Origin: Pegea sp. RAD2-039
Taxonomy: Eukaryota > Chordata > Thaliacea > Salpida > Salpidae
Reading direction: 5' to 3'
Length of the DNA stretch: 64,000 nt
Assembly (NCBI GenBank): GCA_034620365.1
Contig: JAQGEQ010000254.1
Location: forward strand, 372,001-436,000
The notes beneath the pieces were generated by a model, which had not been told where the DNA came from, made no database searches, and saw nothing but the letters and a program-made list of their open reading frames with translations. Position numbers and translations under genes: made by a program. Shown here one piece after another: positions 38,010 through 50,716 of the stretch. Position 1 is the stretch's first letter. The number at the start of each line of letters is the position of its first letter.

Positions 38010-40037
38010 TTTCTAAATTAAGGTCTTGATGTCATACAAAGACTTAATCTTGGTTTAATTTTTATCAAAAATTCTAAAAGTCAATTTATTTATATTTAGA
38101 GGGAAAATTTACAGTGAAAAAAACTAAGAGATTACAAATATTTACAAATATGTTCAGAAAAATAAATAAGAAATTTAACAATAATAAATGTTTAAAAACC
38201 AACTGATAATTTTAACAAACCCCAAAAACAAATTTTAGCCAAAATAAAAAAAAAATAAAATGTATAATTGTTTTTCATAGCTGTCTAAGATTTTATTAAA
38301 AATACAAACAAAAACCCTAATTTAGAATGAGAAAATAAAAGATTTGGTGTAGTAAAAATTTGATTATATTTATTATTTGTAGATAAAAGTTTTTTTTTAA
38401 TAATTAAATAAATTGATTTAAAAAAATCTAATTAATATAATAACGGAACCACTTTTTGTAAAAGTTTGAAGAAAGTCTGTTTACCACGTTAGGTATTACC
38501 TGATATGATATTGCCAAAATAAATTAAATGCATCAGCTGACAATACGCAGCATTCAATGAGCACAAGTTTGTTTAATGTAAAAAAAATTAAAATAAATAA
38601 ACAAATTGAAAATAATTTTGACTCATCATTATTAATTTAAAACTTGCTGAATACAATTTGGCTTGTAGTAAAATTACGAAATAAACTTTTTGAAGTTTAA
38701 AGTTAGATATATACTAATAAAAAAAAGAACCTAAAAATTATTGTAATCATAAACTACAAAATTGAGGATTTATTAAAGTTTAAGGATTTTAAATAATAAT
38801 AAAGGTTTAATCGTTGAATATTGCACTATTATTAACAATATTACTAAATTTCATTAAACTAATATTAAATAATCAAAATAAAATTATTGAATTAGCACTA
38901 ATAAACAGTTTAGATATATTAAAAACAAATTTATCATTGATTTATAACTTTACTGTTTTGCTTTAAATAAAGTCTAATGAGTTTTTATTTTTAGGAATAT
39001 TCAACTTGCTCAAATAGTTGTTTAGTATGAAATTATGAGCTTAAATAGTTTTTAATGAATGAAATAAATATGTGGCAACAAAAAGTAAGAATATATGAAG
39101 AATAATTTATTTTTAAATTTCTTGGAAGTTCTAATTGTCATTTAATTCTGACCATGCCTTGGTTGCAGAAATCGGCAGTAAATTATGTATCCACTATTGA
39201 AATAATAATAATAACCATTTCTGCTTTAAATCTTACTTTGACAAAAATAAATCTAGAATTCAACTTAGCCCCAATAATGCCATTAATAAATAGTTTTGTA
39301 GAATCTATTAAGAACTGTTAAAAGCTTCTTCTTGTAAGTAAAAAGTCGACATTTTTTACCGAAAACTTTTAGTTATCCGGAAGGACTTTTTGTTTTTTGG
39401 AAGAACTATCATAATTGTTTGGTTCACATACAACTTTATGCAAAAGATTTTGTAATACTTCCTTAGCAGAAGTTATTTGATTAAAGTTACATAGATTATA
39501 TACGTTAAATTTGGTTTGTTCCATGAATAAATAATATAATTAGTCTTTAATCTAAAATGATGTAAGACTTATTATCCTAGATTTACTATTCTATCAAAAT
39601 GATAATTATACAATTATACTTAAAAAACTGAATGTATATTGTATAAATTTAATTAAGCTTTTTTTACTTTTTTTAGATACCTGTTACACAGATTAATCAA
39701 ATTTAGCGAGAAAAAACATTCAAAGTATTATTAAAATTGTAACAAAGTTTTTGTGTAAACCTATGTTTGTAAAATTATTAAATAAATTGTTTTAACATTA
39801 GTTTTACTTTGCGCTTCTATATAAAACAATTTTAGACAACTAAATAAGGTATGACTTGTTGCTTGACAACTATTTATTGTTTACTAACTAATTATTAGAA
39901 GTATTACGTCATTATCTTTAAAGTTCAAAAATTTTAAGACTATACCAAGTGACTTGTAAACCGATAGCCTTAGTATAGAACTTTTAGAGTTTAAGGCATC
40001 TAAGTTTATTTATTTAAAGTCTATCTTCTTTCTAACA
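38010..40037. other. Intergenic region between divergent genes
   Basis: Two kb between the start codons of the sugar transporter (leftward) and the ataxin-7-like gene (rightward). It is very AT-rich with no ORF of note. TAATTTAG lies just before the transporter ATG on the minus strand, possibly a 5'-leader splice acceptor. Promoters for both genes should be here, but no element can be singled out. Confidence 0.5.
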
Positions 40038-42129
40038 ATGTCCTTAGACGATCTGCACCTAGACAATTTTATTGGAAAAAGCTGGTCAGAATGGAGTAAT
40101 GAATTTGATAAATACCAAGGTAATGTTTTTGTATTTCAACAATCAATTTATTTTAATGTTAGAATTTCATTTTAATGAATTATATACGAGTTATTCTAAA
40201 CTTAACGTTAAAGTTGTACAAATCTACATTTTTGATGAACATTTTTAAATGTTCATATTTGTATTTTTAGCTGAGAAAGTTAAAACAGCTTTACCTGAAG
40301 TAGTAGAAGAAAGTAATGCAAAACAATTGGATAAAAAATGTAAGCTTATCTATATTACTCTCTAGCTATCACACACAACTATGTTATAGTTTAAATTTAA
40401 AACTAAATTTTTCTTTGTAAACTACTGATAAGTTTCAATTTTAATTTTTACTTGAAATACTAAATAAAAACTTCAAAACAAGGTTCAGAAAAAACTTTTA
40501 AAAATTCAAAAAGAAATCTTTAAAGAAGATATGTGTCTTTTAGATATGAAACTGTTTGGTTTTACCCCAGAAACTGAAGAAGTTTATCTTGTTTGTTGCA
40601 AAAACTGTAGTCGACCATTTAAACCTCAAGTAATTAGAGAGCATACAGGTGAATATTTATTGAACTTAACTTCTGAGGGACAACAAAATTTTTTACAGAA
40701 AACTGTAAGATAGAATATGTAAGTGAGGAAGAAACGATTGAGATAAAAGAGAAAAATACTAAAAGGGTAATTGATAGGCCACAAAAAACAGTTGCTAAAA
40801 AAAAGCAAAAAGTTGAACAACAAAGAAATCAATCAGCATCTGAAAACTCTAGTGAAGACTCAACAGAAGAAATTGAAAAAGGTGATAGAGAAGAAAAATT
40901 GTTAAATGAATTTCAAGAGTTATCAACGTTAGGTATGAAGTTGTTTAAACAATTAGTTAGTCAGCTCCAGGAAAATAACCAAATACCTTCTGCTTTGAGC
41001 TTGATTAAAAATTGTAATAATCAAAGGCATCTTAAGGATTCACCAAATAGTTTGTTAGAAGACCTTTTTGGTATCTTATCAACTTTTGTTGATACTTGTA
41101 ATGAAAGTGAAACATTTGAGAATGGTATATCTCCATCAGCTGATGTTAAAACTCGAAAAGACAACGCCAAAAGATTTTCCTCTTTAGTTACACTAGCTAA
41201 TAGCTCTCACCAGCAACAAGATAATAAAAATATTAAGAAAGGTTAGCAGCATGTTCAAAGTCTGCTTTTAATCTATTTTAATTTGAGTTTTTAAAATCCA
41301 TTTTTACATTTTTTTGTGAATTAGCTTCATCACAAACCAAAAAATGTTTCAGTAACTCAACTCATTCCAGAAAAATACACTAAAATTACAAATCAATCTT
41401 CCAACTCTTCCGTAAGTCACGTGATAGATCAACGGATGAAGTCCATCAACTTTTCAAACAAATATCCAAGTCCTCGAAGATCAGTGAGATAAATCTTTTA
41501 AGTTTTATTTTATTAACTAGTTTATGTTTCAGCAAACTAATCACAAGCCAGTAGTGCCATTTAACCCACTGACACTTGTTTACAACCCGCCCGTTTCTCA
41601 ATTTGCAAGCTCCTTAGTTGAACTTGAGGCTAAAAATTCACTTAATCGTAATTTGAGAAGTCGTATGCTTCCAAAAGCTAATGGGGTTACTTTTATGAGA
41701 AATCAAATGCTTCCTCATCAGTCGATTGTAATTCCAACAAATCAATTTATATCAGCTGCTTCTACATTCTTATATGAGTCAAGCGGTTAGTATCTAAGAT
41801 TGAAAATTTTTTATTAGTCATTTATTTTTGTAGTTTCAAAACTTCAGCAGCCAGTTAGTTGTGACAACATGACTACACAACAACAACATTACAACTTGAA
41901 GAAACAAGTTAATTATCGAAACATTCCTGATTCATTACCTCAGCAACAACAAGTATATAAACTACCAAGTGAGTCGGGTTCTTTCAACAAAATACTTCAG
42001 GCTAACTCGACAAGATTCATTCCATTATCACAAGTTAGTTTTAAACCAGCTGAAGTAGTTGGAAATAGTTCAACGTCTTTAAGTTGTCGACAACCAACAG
42101 TTTTGTCGTCTCAATATTTTATTGAATGA
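40038..42129 (+). CDS. Ataxin-7 / Sgf73-like subunit of the SAGA deubiquitinase module
   Basis: Ataxin-7 tethers the histone H2B deubiquitinase module to the SAGA coactivator. Exons: 40038-40119, 40271-40339, about 40482-40648, 40699-41241, 41353-41483, 41533-41785 and 41834-42129. Exon 1 encodes NFIGKSWSEWSNEF, matching the short N-terminal GQSWxxW element of ataxin-7. Exon 3 encodes FKEDMCLLDMKLFGF, then EVYLVCCKNCSRPFKPQ and, across a 50-bp intron, REHTENC: the N-terminal zinc finger, here C-x2-C-x10-H-x3-C. A basic nuclear-type stretch (KKKQK) and an acidic Ser-rich region follow. The C-terminal half is Gln, Asn and Ser rich without recognisable domains. The SCA7 zinc-binding domain of vertebrate ataxin-7 is not seen. 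The exon 2 donor is phase 1 but the exon 3 acceptors are phase 0, so this junction is unresolved. Confidence 0.75.
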
Positions 42130-43279
42130 ATTAATACGAAATTTTACGATAAGTTTTGTTGTTTTAGAAAAACTAACTTAAAGTTCTTTCTTATATATAT
42201 TATTTCTTTTTTCAATATATAATAAATAAATGAATTACATAGGTCTGTTTTAAAAATGCTGAAATGTTATATTTATAAAAAAGGTAAATTGAATCAAATT
42301 CAATAACTTAAGATAAGTTTTCTTTTTTACCAGGATGCGATCTTTTTTAAAATTTTCAAATGATTATGGCTAAATTAATACCTGAAGAAGTTCAAAAGAG
42401 TATAAACAAGACTTTCTTTCATTTATTATAGCAATATAATTCTTTGGTTTTGAGGAAATAATGAATAACACATTTTTAAACATACAAAAACTGTTTTATA
42501 TCAGCTCAGATAATATCGGGACATCTATAAATTGAAATTTATATCTAAAATCAATACACAGTATAAAACTAAGGTCCAGATACCTTCTAAAATGAGCTTA
42601 ATAACAGATAAACGAACTGAATTTGAAATACCAATTCACAGTCAAGCATCAATCGATATATTAGTCTTATTTGCATACGAATATACTGTATAACTGGTAA
42701 ACAATTTCATATAGACTCTGTTATTGAAAAACTTTATCTTCAAATTTGAACTTTTAACGATAGGGAACAAATTACAAAAATATTTTTCTTTATATGCTTC
42801 AGTGAAACTGTTCTATAACGTTGAAAGATGATTATTGAAAAGTGCTTTCAGTTTGATGCTGTTAATTGTTAAAATAATCAATCAATAACTGCAAGGAATT
42901 CTGATGTGTTTTCTGGCAAAATATCAAACATTTTTTTATATACATGGGTTGAATTTTAAATTGATATTTTGATTTTTAGTTTTTTAAACGGTTTACATCT
43001 TTTGAATAATTCAAGAAAACTACTTTGGTTACACAACTTTAATTTTTACATTTTTTTATAATCGTTTGCTGTAAATATTCCTTCTCTGGAATTTAACAAA
43101 GAGTAAGTGGCAAGTAATCGATTTCCTGCTAATCGACTAAAAACATAAAAAGCTCATTGACTAGAATTAAACTTTATACTATCTTACGAAGAATATTTTC
43201 AAAATAAGTGACCATTTTTTTATTGGGCATATCTTAAACAATAAACAAAAATATGAAATGTACTAGCCTCAGATAAAAC
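42130..43279. other. 3' intergenic spacer, no gene recognised
   Basis: AT-rich DNA between the convergent ataxin-7-like and receptor genes. No ORF above 60 codons on either strand and no repeat that stands out. Confidence 0.6.
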
Positions 43280-45587
43280 TTACTTTTCTCGACGAACCTT
43301 TTTTATTTTATATAAAACTTGATCCAGCAAATCAAAGTCCGAAGAGTTTAAAATGTTGTAACATTGAGCAGATTTACAAGTTTTAAAATCGTTATGAACA
43401 TGTTTATCTACGTCATTGTCTACATCTGAGGCATATACTACAATTATTTTGGTTCTTTTTTGAAAAGGAATATACGTTTGATTTAAGAGAGTGTAAGCTC
43501 CAATAACAAATGTATCTCTCCATGTTGACAAGTCTTTTCTATCTAACAACTCTGAATAACTGTTTTTACCAAAAGGAGAAGAAAACAAAATAGCAACTGT
43601 ACACTTTAAAATTTCTTCTCTAACGCGTATAATATTTTGTTCATTTGACTCCAAAAACCAGTCATTGAAGAAAACATCTTCATAATTTTTACTTTCTTTC
43701 AATTCTGAAGCAATTTGATTAGCATAGTCACGATATTTTGAATCTGTATCTCCAGTTGAAACTAAAACTAAAGCTCGGTGTAATTTGATTGATCTTTTTC
43801 TTGTAATCAAAACAACAGTGCCTGAATAAAACGGAATAAATTTGATGAAAAGATAGTTTTGTTTTCAATATGAATTTGATATAAAATAAAGTCTTAAAAA
43901 TACTAAAAGAACCTGTTACTATAAATGGAAAATATAGTTTTGTTTCGCTTAATAAAATTCTGTTTTATAATGTTACAACAAATTAAAACTTACCAATAAT
44001 AATTAAAACTGTCAATAAACTGCATCCACAAATGATAACGATTTTCTGTTTTTTGAAGTTTGTCAATGTCGTGTCTTTAACTAAAATAATAATTGAGATG
44101 CCTCCTAAAACTGATTTAACAATTAAAATAGGACTCACCGAAAGGCTCAGTCAATCCAGCACTTGTAGTCACATTTTTTGGATAAGTTTGTGCTGCAAAG
44201 AAAACTTAAAAAACGGGTGAAACTTTGAAAGATTAACTTACGGCATGGAAAATCTCTGCAAACAGCTAGCTGCTTTTTAGGATTTGCCAAACAACAATCT
44301 AAAGACAAAATAAGTCACTTAATTCTAAACTGTTTGTTATTGTATGTTTTTACATTTTAGTAAAATTATAAATTAAATATAAAAGTAATTAGAAATATTG
44401 AATCAAATAATTTCGTTGCTAAAAATACATTTTTGTTATTGATTAAGCAAATTAGATGCTGAAATTGAGTTTGATTAAGTTTTATTTACCTGGTGATATT
44501 TTTCTTTTGACACAGGCAGGCCTCCTTCTTGTATTAGCATAAGGAACAGACGAAACCTCAATCCGATGCTCTTCTGCTCGGTTTAATATTCTACAGTCTT
44601 TAATTTTAAACTTTGCCTAAAACATATAAACATTTTGTCACGTTTTTTCAGGTTTTCATGATTATTTTTTTCTAGAAGTATTTATTATAAATAAATACTT
44701 ACATCTTCCTCCCAGTAATTATAAGTCTTTGGAAAATACACGTTGAAATATTCACCTGACCCTTTTATGATTTGAGTTAAACGAAAGTGTAATGGTTTCA
44801 TAGCTTTTGGTGATTCTAAAAAGTCATAGAAAAGAAACAGTTGTTTTAAAAAACCTAGATTTTCTACAATACTCAATTTAATTTTCTTAAATTAAAATAA
44901 TCAATTATTTATATATAAAAAATTGTACTTATAAAATAACCATAAATTTTTAATAAATGAAAATTCTATCACAAAATTTATAATAAAATATTTGTAGCTT
45001 AGGTTAGTGATGAGTTTTTTTACAAACTTGAATAAATAAAACTGTAAACAGCGTAAGCATTTTTCTTTCCAAGATATTTGGCTGATGGCTTTAGGCTAAA
45101 CGAAATGGAACATTTACTAGGCTTAGGAGGAACTAATTGACTTTTATTTGTAGCTTCAGGACTTTCATAAAATTCTGAAAAATACAAATTTTATGTTTAA
45201 TGATCAGAATAAAAGCAAAAATTGATTTTGAAGCTGATTATGAAATCAAAATTTTGTTGCTAGTGTATTTATTTATTTTTAATTTATTCTCACAAGTAAT
45301 ATCTTATATAACGTATTAACTGTGTATATTATTAGGTTTATAAAATCTATACAAATATCAGTTTTAAAATAACTGTCTTGTCATTAGCAGAAGTTTTATT
45401 TGAGGCGGTATAAGCAAATTTTCAATATTTTGTAAATAATCAACTCACTCTTTGTATAGCATGACGTGTTTCTAATTTTACCTTTACATAGCGAACATCT
45501 GAAAACTTTAAGAGAAGTTGTAACCTGAGAAAAGGTGACTAAAACAAAAATGATTGAAATCATCAAAGTCCATTTTAAGTATTTCAT
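43280..45587 (-). CDS. IL-17-receptor-like type I membrane receptor with a SEFIR-like cytoplasmic domain
   Basis: Eight exons, 5' to 3': 45587-45449, 45174-45028, 44815-44703, 44616-44490, 44298-44242, 44192-44139, 44080-43994 and 43821-43280. They join in frame to 421 residues. Residues 1-25 are a signal peptide, followed by the family motif SLKVFRCSLCKGK. The next exons form a beta-rich ectodomain (YFNVYFPKTYNYWEED, then IEVSSVPYANTRRRPACV, fibronectin-III-like) and a cysteine-rich stalk (DCCLANPKKQLAVCRDFPC). One helix (IVIICGCSLLTVLIIIG) crosses the membrane. The cytoplasmic part begins RKRSIKLHRALVLVSTGD and continues with an A-x2-I-x-S-E-L helix, FFNDWFLE and TVAILFSSPFGKNSYSEL, matching the order of SEFIR-domain elements (strand, helix, D-W, then the hydrophobic strand ending in S). 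SEFIR domains recruit Act1-type adaptors in IL-17 signalling. The SEFIR call is by pattern; a divergent TIR-like domain is the alternative. Confidence 0.75.
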
Positions 45588-48500
45588 TTTCGTTTTTTAG
45601 TAACCTCTAAGATATATACAAACAAAATTTCAATATTCAAGCCATTATGTATTTATTAATTTTGCTTTCATCAAAAATAAGTATGCAAAAAGTAAATTTA
45701 TGAATATAAACATCGTTTAAACATGTTACTTTTTATTTAGTTGTAACATTACAAGTTATAATAAAATAAATAATAAACTCGGCAAAAAAAAAGTTTTTAA
45801 TAATTAATTAATTAATGAAAATCGTTGATCTTTAAAACAGACATTCTTACAAGGTAACTGTGGCTTGAGTTCATTTTTTTTTGCTTTATCTCAGCTAAAA
45901 TTTGAATCTTACTAAAAAATGTATTTAATTAGGTTAAGTAAAATGTATAGAAACTTTCTATCTACTAATTTGAATATAACTTTAAAAGAAAACACTTTAA
46001 AGTGATATAATTAGCTGTCAATTTCACTTTTTTAAGTTGACAGGGATTAACGTTGAAAATATGAGCAACCCTTAGTCTAAATGATATATTTTGTATGCTG
46101 TAGTTGAATAATTAGTAAAAAAAAACATTTGTTTACTAAACTTTATTAAGATTAATGGATTTATTCCTGTGGTCGGAGTATACGTATTCAAAACCAACGT
46201 AGATTTTAGTTTCTAAACAAAAATCAATAAAACTTATTTATCATGATGTAAAACCCTTTCGTATATCTTTTAATCTTAGACAAAAAAATGGTTTGAAAAT
46301 TAAGTTGCCTTTTGTCTATTGTCTTGTAAACAGAATTTTCATTAAAAAAATCAGTTTTCTAAAAATTTAGACATAAATTTAGCTGCTTCACTTGCTAAGC
46401 AAATAATTGAATCAATAAACTAAATTAAAACTTTCAATTTTGTGAATAATTCCGTTTCGCCTTTTTCTTAATTGAAACTAAAAAGTTCGTGCAGTTTTAT
46501 TTTCTTTTCTCACAAACTATACAATTAAAAAAATGAACTATACCTTCTAAATAACCTAACATTTGTAAAATATTTAACCTTTTTTAAACTTATTTCAGTT
46601 TTCTCTGGTTCATAAAAGATTTGAAATAGTTACCAAAATTATTTACCAAAAGTTTATAATAATGATAATTTGATTTATCTTTACAAATTTTATGGTATTA
46701 AAATTTACCTTGCCTGAATAATTCAATTACCGTTATAGGAAACGATTACATCTGTCAAAAAAATGCTCTAATCATATTAAAGAGTTTAGTTAAAAATAGT
46801 TTTTACCAAATATTTGCTAAAAAACTTAAAACTATTACAATTAGATGGTGATGCGTTATTCTTTAAAATTCGGAAAAACTTTGAACTTTCTCTCATAATT
46901 TATTTATTTATTTATTACAATAAATGTGAAGGAGGGTGCCTAAAAAGAGCACCTCTCGCTAACACACATTCTCACAAATTAGATCTATTTGACGTGTAAA
47001 CGAAAAATGTCATCGTTTAAAGAGAAAACAAAAAAATTAATTATAAGGTAAATAAATAAATAGATAAGAAATGTAAAAGACTTTCATAAAAACAGAAATT
47101 GAGTTTCCAGCACCAAAGTTCTGCATCTAATTACTGCATTAAAAGTTACTATATACTTTTGCTGGTTTTGTATAAAACGCGTCACATAAATTATTTCATA
47201 TTAAAAGAATCATTTGAACAGGCATAGAAAATTTAGGATTAAATCTACTAAGTTTTCAGTCACAAAAATTCTTAATAAGTGATGATATAAATAAAATAAA
47301 ACATTCAGTAAAACAATTCAATAGTATATAAATAAAAAATAATAACTGTCAGACAATTTAAAGACTATGAACAGTATTTTTAGTTTATCAATAAAAGCAA
47401 TGTTGTGAAAAAGTTTTCTTTTAACTGAAATATATTTTAAATTATTTCTTACAGTTTGGCATAGGAGAAAAACTCTAGGAATAAAAAAGAAAAGTTTTTT
47501 TACCATTATATCATCTGCATAAACCAAATCATAAACTTCTTTAAATGTCCTTTTAAAAATACTGGTTTGGTCTCACTCTAATTTCTATAAAAAGCACTAA
47601 AAATACTTCAAGTAATTTAAAATATTTAAAAAATCTTTTTTATCCCTTTTTCTTTTCTTAATATTAATTTCAGTAACAGTTTTGTGATTTTAAACAACAA
47701 ATGTTGGTATATTATCAGTGAAAGTAAACAACACACTTAATAACAGAACTATCTCAATAAAACTTAGCGTTAAATTACTTTCTGCTACCTTACGAAATAA
47801 TTAAATTAAAACCTTTATCTGTTGTCTACCTACTTTAAGCTGTGGTCTAAATCAGTTTTAAGAATAATTTCTAAAATCTTTTTCCTAAAAATTATCCCTT
47901 TTACAAAATCACAATATTTTTGATTATTAAAAAATGGTTACTATTCAAATGTTTCTAACATTTATGAATATTTCATTAAAAAATGAGTAATTTAATCTTC
48001 TGATTAGTTTTTTAAAATATATCAATTTATACAAGGGCAGACACTGCGGTTAAAAATACTTAAATTAAGGAAAAAATGTTGAATGATATTTAAGACTTTA
48101 ACCAAATTTGTATTGTCTTCTTGTCGTTTTTAGAGTATATCGATTTTTAGATGAAGTTTAAAAGATGTGTTGAGGCGTGAATAAACTCTTCACTTAAAAA
48201 AATGACTTTGTAAGTTTTTACTGAAACTGTTTATTAATTGCTAATAAATCTATACAAAAAATACCTAAAAAAATGTGGAGTAATGATTCAAAATTTTGTT
48301 CAGATTTTAAAGATAAATAGAAAATTAGTTTAATTCTTAATTCACTGAACTTGATTCTTTCTAATTCTTTCTCTTTTTAAACAAAACTTAAGTATTTTCT
48401 AACCTGGTAACAGTGAAGTCTTCTGGATGCTTTAAACTTTTTGAAATCAACCTTCTGAACTTGTTTTCAATTTTGTTTAGAGTTTCCTTTAATAGAAAAC

Positions 48501-49442
48501 TTGTTTGAAAACAGTTTCAAAAAACTATTCATTGACTACTTATACAGATTAGATTTCAGTTACATATAAAACTACAGCTTAATATCCTTCTCATTTTACC
48601 AAATACTTTTGATTAATTTTATTTCAGCATATTTTGATGAGAAGTCAATAAGTAAGCTATTCAAAGTATACTCATATTATCAATCTTTACTAGTCTCATT
48701 TTTTGCGGTGGTTTACTAAAATGTAAGAGTTAAATTAAAACCTATAGCCTAGTACTGATAATTTGGCTTTTTTTATTTAAAAACTTCGAGGTTGCACCCA
48801 ATATTGAAGCTGAAATAAACTTAAAACGTTTAGTAAGCAATTTCAAAAATTATAAAGATTCTCATAGAGGTTCTACATTCGTAATATTCCTTCGTATACT
48901 AAATATATATATTTGTTTTAAAACTTAATTATATCATGAAACGTATTTATGATTAAAAGTTTAAAATATTTACAAAATAGCGCACAAATAAAAGTAATTT
49001 CTTTACAAACCCATCAGACAACGATTGAAAGATGTATAAGTAATGAAAATTACTTCAATAATTGTTTTAAAATAACTTTTTTTGCGGAACTAACTTCAAA
49101 TCATTCATCTTTTTTATTTTTTCTATTTATTTATTAAAGAATTTTACTAACTAAAAACTTTATACGCATTTTTGTTTGAAATTTTACAACTTCCTGTGAA
49201 TAAAACTTTGTTATAAAATAAACGCAAAAGACCAAAACAAAATAAAAATATTTTTAGAAAAATATCTAAGTTAAAACCATTGAACAATAGAAAATTGTAA
49301 AATATAAAATGCCTATTCCAAGTTTTACTGATAAGTAATTAAATTTTTTACTGATATATAACAACATTCCTTTTGAAAAATTGATATAAAACTTCTTTTT
49401 ACATCAAAAGAAAGTATATAGCATATATTGTATGACTTATAG
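45588..49442. other. Intergenic, no gene recognised
   Basis: AT-rich DNA between two members of the receptor cluster. The SEFIR, transmembrane and stalk exons that the pseudogene at 50.7 kb would need should lie here if they existed, and I do not find them. ORFs at 46814, 47318 and 48949 show no domain features. Confidence 0.5.
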
Positions 49443-49563
49443 AAGACGGGATTAACTGTTCTGAAAATCAGCCAACTATAACTGAAACCGATATTTTTAC
49501 TTTATTTAATCAGCTAGAAGTAATTTTAAAATATTTTCCAACTGTTTTTGAGAATTATCCCAT
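49443..49563 (+). CDS. Exon-like open segment, unrecognised
   Basis: Bounded by ATAG on the left and GTACGT on the right, and open in one frame throughout. It reads DGINCSENQPTITETDIF and then FNQLEVILKYFPTVFENYP, an amphipathic helix with regularly spaced Leu, Ile and Phe. The composition looks more protein-like than the ORFs nearby. No partner exon was found and the family is unknown. It lies on the strand opposite the neighbouring receptor pseudogene. Confidence 0.25.
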
Positions 49564-50716
49564 GTACGTAGAACTCATTTGTTTTTTTTGTTTGTTTTTT
49601 ATGACTAATAATTCTGATTTCGATAAGTTTCATATAAACCGACTTTTTTATCTAAGGTGATTATCAAAATATTGAAATGAAATTTTAAACTTTTTTAGAT
49701 AATTAGTTAAAAATAATTTCATTTACAAACGCAAAAGTTCTAATTTCAAATAAGCTTTTCAGGTTAACCAACTGCTCTGCATTCAAAAGATAAATCAATT
49801 CTCACCTTTTACAGATTGAGAGGTTTTTAAATGTTTGTTAGCTCTAAAATGTTGTAAGACTTATTGCCTTCTATTTTTAAACAGACTACTACGTCAAGCT
49901 TTAAAGGTTACGTTTATATCCCCTATTTAAACAAATAAACTTTAATAAGTTCTGTAGTAATTGCTGATCTATTTAATTTGATAAAAATGCGAACTTTGCC
50001 TTTACAGGTTTGTCAGGATCTTGTAATAATAATAATTATAATAATTTAAATAGAATATTAAAAAACATTATTCGAATTATTCGATTAAATTTAATTTATT
50101 GCTATAATTTCTATTTTTTTATATCATGAAATTGGCTTTAGAATTATTATTATAACTTAATATTCACCTTATTATTATAAATTTTAAAAGCTTTTCAGTC
50201 TGTTCAAAACTCGTCAAATTTTACTGAATTTGTGGATAAATTATTCCTTTTAGATAGAATCTAGGAATACTACATTAAACTTGCTTGGATTAAAAAAACT
50301 CTTAATTGTAAACTGGTTTACTGATGAATAGTTCGAAATTATAAAAAGATTGTTTCTTAATTATAGTTCATCAAATTATTTGTAAAAACAATTTAATGTG
50401 GTCCAAAAATGATTTTTTTTTAAGAGTACTATTATAAAGCAACTTTGGGGTCTTCACTGAGTTTATTAGTAAAGATAAGAGAGGTTATCTTCTTTTAAAG
50501 AGTTTACACGCCACGGATAAAGTATAAGCTTCAATAGTAGTAGTAAAACTTAGTAAACAACTTAGTAAATTAATAACAGTCATAATTCAAATAAAATCTT
50601 TTTTAAAAATTTAAATCTTATCATCTTTACAAATCTCTTCATAGATTATCAACAAAATTTCTTAAATTGATTTTTTTTTAACAAGATGTACAAGACACAA
50701 GATTGTGATTATTTAG

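Noticed and set aside
43280..43821. Cytoplasmic domain read as a bacterial-type or Toll TIR domain
   Set aside because: The order of elements and the position directly after a single-pass receptor of this ectodomain type fit SEFIR better. The TIR box 1 and box 2 motifs were not seen.
47318..47527. Minus-strand VYADDI, the catalytic motif of reverse transcriptases
   Set aside because: A motif this short is expected about once by chance in six frames of 64 kb. The flanking residues show no other reverse transcriptase block and the rest of the ORF is Phe/Ile/Lys-rich.
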